A DNA stretch of 56,977 nt from Gonapodya prolifera JEL478. Taxonomy: Eukaryota > Monoblepharomycota > Monoblepharidomycetes > Monoblepharidales > Gonapodyaceae. The number at the start of each line of letters is the position of its first letter. The stretch's first letter is position 1. The stretch covers positions 340,126 to 397,102 of the forward strand of contig KQ965760.1 of assembly GCA_001574975.1 (NCBI GenBank). Reading direction: 5' to 3'. Positions 48,480 through 56,977 of this stretch are shown one piece after another. Under the pieces are notes generated by a model. The model was given only the letters and a program-made list of their open reading frames with translations. It was not told the DNA's origin and did no database searches. The translations under genes were made by a program, and so were the position numbers.

Positions 48480-50063
48480 CGTACTTCAGGAATTACTGGA
48501 GACCTCTTTCCTGGATCGAACACCCACCTCAGGAATATCATTCCCAACAACCATCGATTGGCTTCATCTTCCAGTGGATCGATCGGGAAGAATGCAAGTC
48601 GGCAAATGTCTCCCGTTAGGGGCGGGTAGCTGAACGGAACTTGGAATAAATCGTAGTCAGGAATGACAATTTCCACTTCGCCGACTTGGAATGTGGATCA
48701 CGCAAAAATAGTTGAGTTAATTTTAGTGGGCACTTTTCCGAGACACATCGCTGCAATGCTCACATGAGAATGTAAGATTTTCTCGCATGGTATGGTGTAC
48801 TTGTCGATCGTCGCATTATGTTCCATCCCCAGAGATAATCGTATCCATTAACGAGAACATTGGGAACCCAAGCGATGGGCCCGTCTATAAGTTCCTCATC
48901 GATCCCACCCAGAGTGACCTTGCCGCCCGTTCCAGCGCCACATATGCTGAAGTTGGACGCAACAGTTGTATTCAAGGAAAAGCTAGCAATGGGTTCGCAT
49001 GAGGTTGTTCTTGATCATGTAACTTAGTGGTGAGGTGTTGTTCACGACCGCAGAGAAACTCTGAAATTTGGGGCGCATCATTCAGATGAGCGAGATTCCA
49101 ATAAACAAAAGTAAACTCACGTCATAAGCAAGTCCAAATAGACCATCATTTGGGCCTCCTCCAAAAATGTACCCCGGATTAGTTCCCACCTGGTACACCA
49201 TCCCAAACACCTGGTCCGGTACTGTGATACCGCTAATACGAAAGGTATCATGTCGTAACGGAGAAACAATTCAATTGCAAGAATAATGGGGTAAACACTT
49301 TCCGCAAATTTTGATAGTTGATTGTGTACCGTAGCAGCCACAGCTGTTGCATTACCGCCGCCATAACTCATAATATACGTAGAGTTTGGACTTTGTCCCG
49401 GACTTGTAACGACGAGTGCCGCATTGTACGTAGATGAGTTGCGCGGGTCGTAGACGTCGAGTTCGTAGCAAGGCGCCGAAGGGTCAGTGTCGTTGCAGGG
49501 TAGCCCGTACACCCATAAATCGGTTGACCCAGTGTCTGGAATGAAACGGCACAGTTAGTTGGGTGGATATCGTATAGGCAAATTTTGTGCGAACATGCCC
49601 GGCATCCCGCGTCAAGGTGAGAGTGGCACGATTTTCACGACCAAGGAGTCCCAGTCTGCATCTTCGCATCAGTTTACCGTGTGTCGCTGCTTCTACTCAC
49701 CGAATATAACATAGAACGTCTGCGGGGGGTTTCCCAGCTGGATTTCACCCACTGCTATTGCATCGGTTCATAGTGTTCGTCATTCTCATATGAGAGCGAC
49801 TTGTCTATTTCAAACTCACGATAAAAGTTGTCTTCCCAGTCAATCTGTGGCGAGTTCACGACGGTTCCATCACGGCGTCTCTTAGAATGCTCGTTTGAAG
49901 CGTGCTGGTGCGATCGTTTGCCTTGGACAAGCGGATTGTGAATGGGTGACCCCGACAGAAGAGCATCTTGGCGACTGGGGAGTCTCGTGGGTGCCGCCGA
50001 GGTGTGGTTCAGGAGTATCGACACCGTCGACAAGAGCACGACTAGATGGGTGAAACGAGACAT
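48480..50063 (-). pseudogene. Decayed secreted aspartic protease (A1, pepsin-like)
   Basis: The 5' part is intact: ATG at 50063, signal peptide (FTHLVVLLSTVSILLNHTSA), a propeptide with dibasic KRSHQH, then exons 49820-50063, 49701-49751 and 49535 leftwards giving LGEIQLGNPPQTFYVIF and the first catalytic motif DTGSTDLWV. Decay follows: near 49270-49310 the frame jumps to DTFRISGITVPDQVFGMVYQ; after NNLM (about 48995) it shifts to SFSLNTTVASNFSICGAGTG and VTLGGIDEELIDGP; after NGYDYLWG (about 48825) it shifts again to HNATIDKYTIPCEKI. The second catalytic DTG/DSG, expected just before that last block, is missing. A recognisable C-terminus (VEIVIPDYDLFQVPFSYPP; RWLLGMIFLRWVFD) remains. At least three frame changes plus loss of an active-site Asp make it inactive. 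Confidence 0.8.
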
Positions 50064-50947
50064 ACCCGAAAAGGCGAGAGCAATGACCTTTGATTGTCAT
50101 TTTATTGCTGCGAAAAGGTGTCCCTGAATCCTTTGGGAGACTTCGTCAACGCACTGCACGACATCAAAATGCAGGCGCGGGAAAGTTTCAACGGGTTCCC
50201 ATCTTTGGTTCAATCTGTCATCCCAAGATCCTTGAAATCATGGTGCTACAGCCGTGGGTTTTCGGAATTTTGGATTTTGTGAGGGGGCCAAGGCCGATCG
50301 AGGGGCGCCGACCACATTTACGATGAGTTTTTGCTCATCAGAGCCCGTTTGGTAACACACTCGCGTTTTACAAAAACCTGAATTTTTGCCAAAATATGTT
50401 TTTTTTTTTAGTTTTTAAAACTACTTCGCTGTAAACTGAACGGTCCGAATACCTTCCAAAACTCCTCAGAAGGTCCGCTGGTTTTGTGGAGGGTAAAAAA
50501 CTGCGAAGGGGGATTCCATTGCTTGAAATGGTGACAAACTCTGGACAGAGGACGATTGCTTTGACGACGAAGCAATGTATTTTGTTACGGGCATGCCTTG
50601 GTAGCCATTGTCGCAGCTGTAGGACTTATGTAATGCACACTCTTGCTGCTGCAGTGAGCGCCCCCTCATTAGTTTGCCTGCACATCTGATACATGGGTCG
50701 AGGTGGGTGCGATGTCCAATCTCGAAACGTGCAGCGCAAAAGTCACCACCCTCATGACTATGTTTCACGGACGCTCCCTGCCTTGCGCTGTAGAGCTAAG
50801 ATCTCCTTGTCAGAGTGGACGCCAGCTTTCTGCAGACTTCGCGTTTGCATCATTAGGATGTATAACAAACATATCTAAAGTAGATTTAAACCCATAATTG
50901 TTTACCGATCTTGAATCTATATGAAGTAAGACATAGTAACAGTTCGT
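50064..50947. other. Intergenic, with a T homopolymer
   Basis: About 880 bp between the protease pseudogene and thioesterase copy 2. Around 50399-50411 there is a run of about 12-13 T inside an AT-rich patch, unusual for this window. No gene, inverted repeat or target-site duplication was found around it by eye. Confidence 0.5.
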
Positions 50948-52519
50948 TCAAATCTTCGCCGGCACACTGGATCCACTTCCAGTGTCTCCATTTGATCTCT
51001 TCGTCTTGAGCGACTGTAGTCCAGCCGCGTTGGCCTCAACGGTGCGCGCCTGCCTCTGTGCACTCACGACAACAGTGCCCTGCATTTGCCTGCATGTGAT
51101 AAAAGAGTAAAGAAAAGCCTGTGACGACGTCGGTATGTCCAGCGTACCTTGTGATAGCAAGTAAGTTCCCTTGCTCGTCCCACATTTCAATGTCGAGGCA
51201 TTTGCGACCGTTTGTCAAGTATGGTGCCTTGGACCGAACAAGAACCCATTCCATGTCAGGAGACGGAAGGCGCCGTATTTGGAGGGCAAAGTCCATGGTC
51301 TGACAATGCCATCGCGGGGTGGTAAGCGACGAGTCGCATGCCACATGTCACATGTGTCGCGTGTTTTTGACCAGCACAGTGGGATAACTCACTGGAGACC
51401 ATTGACGCTCCCGTCCTTGGGATTTTGGGCCAAATATATGGTTAATGATGATCGGACTCATGGACATATCGCCCCAGAACGCCATGCTCGGAATGTCTTG
51501 AACGTCCCCTGAATTCCACTGCCATGACATGATCAAACGCAGACTTTAATCTCTACACACCCACCACACAAACGACATCGCACCGACTCACCCGAACCCA
51601 TTTACACCACTCAGCACCCATCGGCAAGTCAACAATATCCTCCTCCTCATACTTTTGATGCCGCACGTCAAAAAACTGATGAAAGAACTTGCCTGTCCTC
51701 GGGCTCTTGTAATGTCCCTTCCACATCGTCTTGGGCTCCAGCGGCAACGCGTCCGCAAGTCGCGGAAGCCCCAACCCGAACCTCGTGGCGCCCGGAGGTG
51801 AGTGTAGTGCAGATGGAAGGAACGGGTGGTCCACAGGCGTCTTGCCGTCATCCGAAAGGATGGTGGTTGTGCCCCGCTCGGACGCAATGTCAGACATGGT
51901 GATTTTTGCGGTGAGGAGCGTGATCCAGGTTGTGGAACCAGCGGCCGAGGCTTTAGGCAAAGGCGCTTGCCGGATTGCGACGTCGAACACGGCGAAGCGG
52001 CCCCCGATACGGACGGGAGTTACGACTGCCAGAAAGGCGTCGGAGCGGCCGGCTTCCAGGAGGTTTGCGGAGAGAGAAACTGGTTCTGTGGCGGACGAAT
52101 GTTTGCTCGTCGACTTCGATGGAAAGCAGTACCGCCGCGCATAACAAGACACGCACCAGGAAACCTCCTCTCAATTCCTCTTCGCCTCACTTCCAACCGC
52201 GCAGCATGAAGTGCGATCCCCAAAACGTACCCCCCGAACGGCGCAATTCCAGTTAAGAACTGGTCGTCGATCCAGCCCTCCCAGCACGCCGTCACCTGAT
52301 CACCCCCGAGCTCCGGAAAAGAGTTAAGGGTGATGCCCTTGCGGAACTTCATTTCGAGAGCTCGAGCTGTGGGTGAATTTTGTGTCGGAAACGAACGATT
52401 CAACATCCGAGCGATTTCCAAGACTCACCGAACGGTCCGCCCCTCCGGTCGGATACCAGTGGTGCAGCGCCTTGATTGGTGGCGCCATCGCGGTGTTCTG
52501 GTGGAGAATGCGCTTCCAT
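50948..52519 (-). CDS. Acyl-CoA thioesterase-like, double hotdog, copy 2
   Basis: Six exons: 52429-52519, 52157-52366, 51592-52085, 51393-51518, 51148-51299, 50948-51089; 404 aa, all phases closed. Every intron sits at the same codon and phase as in copy 1, and exons 2, 4 and 5 have identical lengths (210, 126 and 152 bp). Motifs repeat those of copy 1: ACWEGWIDDQFLTGIAPFGG, SERGTTTILSDDGKTPVDHP, GDMSMSPIIINHIFGPKSQG, TMDFALQIRRLPSPDMEWVL, CLDIEMWDEQG, QMQGTVVVSAQRQART. The N-terminal 30 residues and the C-terminus have diverged most. The start is the ATG at 52519. Same strand as copy 1, so a direct tandem duplication with about 4 kb between. Located 97 bp downstream of the asparaginase gene. 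Confidence 0.87.
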
Positions 52520-52615
52520 TGGGCTCGACAATCGGGTTTTGGAGAGCTTCTGTGGTCAGGTCGGTAGGATTCCTGATTCAATATGGATGTATTCATAGGA
52601 AAGTGTTGTATTTCG

Positions 52616-55600
52616 CTACCCCGATCCTTCAAGATACGCCACACATTCCAAGAACCGCTGCGCCGCGGTGACATCTCCCCCAGTCTGAGCGTTCGCGACG
52701 CCCAGCCGCGCTTCATCCGCTGCAGTACGACCCCACCGATCAGCTTGCGACAAGTCCAGCGGCGATGAGGGTGGGAGTTTTTGAGGTGGGGGTGTGCGGC
52801 CTGGTGGGATGATCAGTGGACGGTTAGTAATTGGTCTACGACGAACATTTGAACAGCGCGGTTTCGCTGATTGGTACCTTGGAGTCGAGCAACAGGAGAC
52901 GGTACTCGTATAGGTGTCAAAGTGGTTACAGACGGGATTGGCACATTGTGGTGTGGGTCCGGAGGGCTCTCGGGAGATCTCAGAGTTGTCCTCCCGTTCA
53001 CAGTGCTGTCGCGTTGGACCGAGCTACGATTTCTTCCAAGTTGAGCAAGATAACGCACTACTGCAGCGTGTCCTCCTTGCGACGCCTGAACTCAAGAAAT
53101 GTGAGTGGATTCGAGCTAAAAGGAAAGCCAAGTCTGAGACGTGAACTCACCAGATGCAAGGCGGTTTGCCCGAAGCTGTTCGAAACACTGGGATCGGCAC
53201 CACATTCCACTAACAACTGGAGGCCAGATAGGTCTCCGCTAGCAGCGGTTCTACAATCACGGATATTTAAGGCGCACTTAAAACGCATCAACTCGAACAG
53301 ACCTCACCTCCAAACCATCTCGTTCACATGCCCACTTTCTCCTCCATAGCTGACAGCTGCAGCAAGCACCTGCCCTGACGTTGTCCCACCGACAAAGTGG
53401 GCACCCGCCCTCCTCAACAGCACCACGCACCCTTCCCAATCAGGGCTTTGATCGCCCTCCGCCCTCGTCGCTGTTGTCGGCGTCACCAGCCCTCCACTGC
53501 GCCGCCGGAATAGGAAGCCTTCCATCGCCTCGCTCAGCGGTGTCCGTCCGAACACGTCTTTTATGTAAACACTCGATCCGTTCTCGAGGAGGACTTGGAC
53601 GCACTCCGCAGCTCCGACGGACGCGGCCACGTGCAGTGCAGTCCTACCGTCCCACGGCGCTTGGTTCGCGTGCCGAGCGAGGTTATGATGCACTGCGAGT
53701 GTTTGGAGGTCCTCGGCGTCAAAGGCGGCAGAAGCTCGACATGCAAGTACGGAAACGAGCGCCGAGGCATGCACGGGGGTTTTGACAGTGGAACGGCTCG
53801 CAGTGGTGGTGGCAGCCGTCGCGTATAACTTCGCAGTTGACGCAGACGTCGAGGCGTGTTGGTCCTCCGAGTCTGTCGCGGCGGTTTCGATTTCGGCGGC
53901 CGATCGCATCGCCCCTAGAACGCGACCGGAGAAGGTGGACGGTTCAGGGTCGGGAGATGAGGGCAGGAGGTGCGCTTGTGGTGGGGGCGTGAGTTCACCG
54001 CGGAGGGGGATGCGGAGGAGTTGGCGAATGTCCTATATTCGAGGACACTGTTGGTGGGCTATACCAGATATAGCAGAGACAGACTCACGTCTACAACCAA
54101 GTTTCCTCCTTCTATTTCGCTTTTTGACAAGAGGTATGACAGTTTCGCCAGCGCGCATTCGGGGGTCATGTCGGCGCCGGGGACAACACCTGCTGCTGTG
54201 AGGGCCTTTCCCGTCGCCTAAGAGGACCCATGAGCCATAGAACCATTGTATAGTGAGATATCACACATGATAAACTTACATAAATGTCCGTGACAGTGCC
54301 TTCACAACGACGATCAGCTCTCAAGTTAACCTCACAAACGCGTCTCCATCAACCCACCTTTCGCGCACTGCGTCGTGTTCACCACCACAACACCCCTCGC
54401 ACAACCTTTCGCCAGTTCATCCAACCACGCCTTGGTCGGCGCGTTCCCCGCGCCGTAACTCTCCATCACCACACCCTGCACGTCCCCACCGAGAAAGGCC
54501 CGGACGGTAGCAGAGGAGAGGCCCGGGAAAATGCGTAAACTGGCCACGTGTGTGGAAAGACGTTTGTGTGCGCGGAAGGGGCGGATGGTTGTCGGGCGGA
54601 GGATGAGGGGCCAGTTGACGGCTGGGTTGGGTTTACATAGTCATATGTGGGTTCGTTTCCGCAAGAACGTAAGTCATACTTACTTATATCTACACCAAGC
54701 TCAACAAGCGGCTGCATATTCGGGCTGGCAAACGCCCCCAGCCCGACCGTATCCACCTTGGACGTCCTGTTGCCCCTGAACAGCTTGTTGTCGAAGAATA
54801 ACCCGACCTCGGCGATATTGAAGTGGCTCGCTACCGTCAGCGCGCCCAGAAGGTTCTCGGCGGCGTCGTTTCGCAGCTCCGAGAGGGGGATCTGGGAACC
54901 CGTGAGGATTACGGGTTTGCCGAGGTCTTCGAGAAGGAAGGAGAGTGCGGAGGCGGTGTAGGACATGGTGTCGGTGCCTTGGTGGGGGGTGAAGGTACGG
55001 TGATGCTAGCTTCGGTAGAGGTGGGCGGCAGAGTCCAGGCACCGCTTACCGTGAAGAACAATAAACGCATCAAACAGCCCATAATTGCACTCGACGTCGA
55101 TCGCAATCTTGACCCAGTCCGACATGGTCATCTCGGCCGAGTCCAGCAGGGGGTCGTATTCCAGGACACTGTACAGCGTCCGTTTCCCGTATAGAGAGGC
55201 GGGGGAGATGAGCGCGGGAAGGTTGGAGCGGAAGTAGGACGTGCCGTTGATCTGGGGGAGGTCGGCGGAGGTCAAGGAGGTGGAGGCGGGGAGCAAGGTG
55301 GTAGAATGCGTGGTAGGGATGTTGACGGCTTTGTTTTCGTCCGTCAGCACGACTACCTCCACTCGGTCAAACTGAAAATATCATGACATTTACCATTAAA
55401 CAAGGGCCACTCCTGCCCCTCCATCACACTCGCCCTTCTCTCCAACTCGCTCCATTTGAGCGGTGTTTCATTGCCGTCAGCGCTGACTGTCTCGACCAGA
55501 GGCACGTTGGGGGACAGCAAACCGTCGACCGACCGTTCGGGGAATCCAAAGGCGTGGGCGTACCCGGAAGGGTCGTGGAATCGAGTAGAGAGTGCTAGAC

Positions 55601-55906
55601 ATCGTGCGAGGAAGCCTGGTGCGGGTATATAGCCCTGGAAACATGCGTTTGGTGCGAGGTCGTGGAAGGTAAAGAATTCACGCCGGCAGATTCATCCCAA
55701 GACTCACATGTTGCGGTGTATTTTTCATTCCAATCGTTCCTCCCGTATAGATGATCAATACTTTAACCACATTCTGGGGTATCCTATGTGAATTGCCGTT
55801 GGTTTTCGTGTATCACCAAACTTTTCCTCTTTTGAAGGATCACTGACATATCACGGGTAGCCTTAGAGGTCAGCTGGACCGCCACCGCAGCACTCGGATG
55901 CTCCAT
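52616..55906 (-). CDS. ASPG-like: L-asparaginase with C-terminal ankyrin repeats
   Basis: Twelve exons: 55817-55906, 55708-55773, 55395-55634, 55050-55371, 54684-54977, 54358-54621, 54280-54299, 54089-54217, 53308-54032, 53151-53250, 53028-53085, 52616-52743; about 811 aa. Asparaginase motifs: VLIIYTGGTIGMKNTPQ (first catalytic Thr), GYIPAPGFLARCL, DWVKIAIDVE, HGTDTM (the TDT/Lys-type second site), SFLLEDLGKPVILTGSQIP, LFRGNRTSKVD and NTTQCAKG. After a 100-residue linker come ankyrin repeats: DGRTALHVAASVGAAECVQV, FGRTPLSEAMEG, TAASGDLSGLQLLVECGADP, FGQTALHLASQGGHAAVVRY, WGRTAADEARL. This matches the eukaryotic 60-kDa lysophospholipase/asparaginase (ASPG) layout; it deaminates asparagine. Exon 7 is only 20 bp. 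The join of exons 3 and 4 spans just 22-23 bp and is out of phase with GT-AG (see findings). Confidence 0.9.
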
Positions 55907-56357
55907 TTGTGTGGTCTATCGATGGTGAACGGGGTGCAGGACGAGAGAAGCAAAGGATGCATGATAGGGACGGGACACAAGTCAGGACTTTGCGAACACG
56001 TAGGAACATCGAAACTCTTTGCTGGCGTCGTCTTCGCTTCATGTTGCCACCACAAAATTAAACTTTTAATTATGCAGTGCACCGGCTAAAGAAGTCACAT
56101 CTGAGAGATTGATTTCCTGTGAAGTTTGAGAGAGGAAAAGACAGAAAGAAAGGAAATTATCATCGTTAAGCTTTGCTTTATTTTCTACCTTTATCGCCTG
56201 GGGAGTCATCTGGGGTGAGTAACGAGACGGCTTGATCTCGTGGCGTTGGTGGAATGCGGCACAGGGGCGAGACCAAGATTCGGTTCAAACCAACGAATTT
56301 TCTGCCCTTCTTCATCCCGGCAAACCCGACGGAGACGCTCTCGGATTCTCTACAACG
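55907..56357. other. Divergent intergenic region
   Basis: 450 bp between the start of the asparaginase gene (minus) and the secreted protein gene (plus). Head-to-head, so it likely contains both promoters. AT-richer in the middle (about 56140-56190); no defined element recognised. Confidence 0.5.
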
Positions 56358-56977
56358 ATGCCGGCAGTCTCGTGGACTCGACGTTTCCCTGCCCTGGCGT
56401 CCCTCCTTGCGCTGTGCGTGATCGCTCCGGGGGCGCTGGCCAGTTCTCGAATCGCCGGGTATCTATGCGGGATGGACGTCGACCTGATGGCAACTAGTCA
56501 GCACGGGTTACCGCTGGAACCCCAGGGTCAGCTCGCTGTTCGCCTTGTCGACCCCAACACTGCGACACACCATATCACCCTGTCAAACGTGGGACCCTAC
56601 ACCGGAATCTTCATGTACGCCAGAGACACTATGACGGGCATGCACAGAGGGTCCTGGACGTTTCCGGACGGGTATCTTGGAAAGGGTTGCGGCGGGACCA
56701 GTGGACGCAATTCCACCTTTGAGCACACAATGGCGCCCCGGTTCAGCACATATGATTTCACATGGCGCACAGATACATCCACGCCTATCGGCACGATGCT
56801 TGTGCTCGAAGCCATGGGTGAGCATTTGTGTTGCCGCAATGGCTTGCTCACCGCGTTAGCTAATCTCTTCGTCGCCACTCACTCAAAGTATGCATCTCAC
56901 TGCGTCAATGGTTCCTCGTTCCGCCTGTGGAGTTCACCGTCGGTCATGGTGCGTTACCTGTCCTCCGCATCCCCATC
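56358..56977 (+). CDS. Secreted Reeler-like domain protein, truncated by window edge
   Basis: Start ATG at 56358. A basic head and hydrophobic run (FPALASLLALCVIAPGALAS) form a clear signal peptide. Exon 1 runs to 56817 (donor GTGAGC) and exon 2 is 56889-56948 (acceptor CAAAG, donor GTGCGT) in phase. The mature part has NVGPYTGIFMYARD, GSWTFPDGYLGKGC and STYDFTWRTDTSTPIGTMLV, which fit the Reeler pattern (ARD near the middle, a C, then W..P/T...G...). Reeler domains occur in extracellular proteins and some cytochrome b561-type membrane proteins; fungal members exist but functions are poorly known. A DOMON/b561 part may follow beyond the window. The gene call is firmer than the family call. 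Confidence 0.6.
   Translation, partial: MPAVSWTRRFPALASLLALCVIAPGALASSRIAGYLCGMDVDLMATSQHGLPLEPQGQLAVRLVDPNTATHHITLSNVGPYTGIFMYARDTMTGMHRGSWTFPDGYLGKGCGGTSGRNSTFEHTMAPRFSTYDFTWRTDTSTPIGTMLVLEAMGEHLCCRNGLLTALANLFVATHSKYASHCVNGSSFRLWSSPSVMVRYLSSASP

Noticed and set aside
50340-50420. T-rich patch as the end of a retroelement
   Set aside because: No reverse transcriptase, integrase, target-site duplication or terminal repeat is visible around it.

Overview
This window is nuclear DNA of a fungus. Nearly every gene is cut by short introns (mostly 40-110 bp) with GTRAGT-like donors, CTAAC/CTGAC-like branch points and CAG/TAG acceptors. It carries typical fungal families: a PSTAIRE cyclin-dependent kinase, a HAL4/HAL5-type kinase, MATA-type HMG boxes and a CBM21 glycogen-targeting subunit. 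A Wntless-like membrane protein, an SCP-x-type thiolase and an ankyrin-tailed asparaginase suggest an early-diverging, possibly zoosporic lineage, but that placement is inference. The standard code fits. Exon models were built by hand from splice signals and reading phase; where all phases close on a stop codon the model is fairly secure.

Layout. 1-4.6 kb: a truncated secreted DUF3237 protein, a coiled-coil protein and UDP-glucose 4-epimerase. 5.3-11.8 kb: an accessory block holding a lineage family of ankyrin / coiled-coil / SH3 proteins, with two intact 533-aa paralogues, one broken inverted copy and one short relic. 12-16 kb: a disordered protein and a multi-exon Wntless-like membrane protein. 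16.2-20.6 kb: a CBM21 protein and an SCP-x-like thiolase whose start codon appears to be split by an intron. 20.6-24.6 kb: gene-poor, with one decaying gene. 24.6-29.4 kb: short-chain dehydrogenase, CDK1-like kinase and a TMBIM (BAX-inhibitor-like) protein, all on the plus strand.

29.9-34.1 kb: two MATA-type HMG-box genes in tail-to-tail orientation; the second is a 738-aa protein with two HMG boxes. 34.3-40.6 kb: a HAL-type kinase with a long N-terminal extension and a coiled-coil/acidic nuclear-type protein. 40.7-44.9 kb: a frameshifted F-box gene and two MYND zinc-finger copies in inverted orientation, one intact and one broken. 45.2-52.5 kb: two double-hotdog acyl-CoA thioesterase paralogues with identical intron phases, flanking a decayed aspartic protease. 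52.6-55.9 kb: L-asparaginase fused to ankyrin repeats. The right edge holds the start of a secreted Reeler-like protein.

How the genes relate. Most are ordinary housekeeping genes with no operon-like logic: lipid metabolism (SCP-x thiolase, thioesterases), carbohydrate metabolism (epimerase, CBM21 subunit), cell cycle (CDK1) and stress or ion homeostasis (HAL kinase, TMBIM). The parts most likely to be undescribed are the ankyrin/SH3 family with its birth-and-death pattern, and the paired HMG-box locus, which is a reasonable candidate for a mating-type-like region. Decay is frequent: five pseudogenes or relics fall clearly inside the window and two more are likely.
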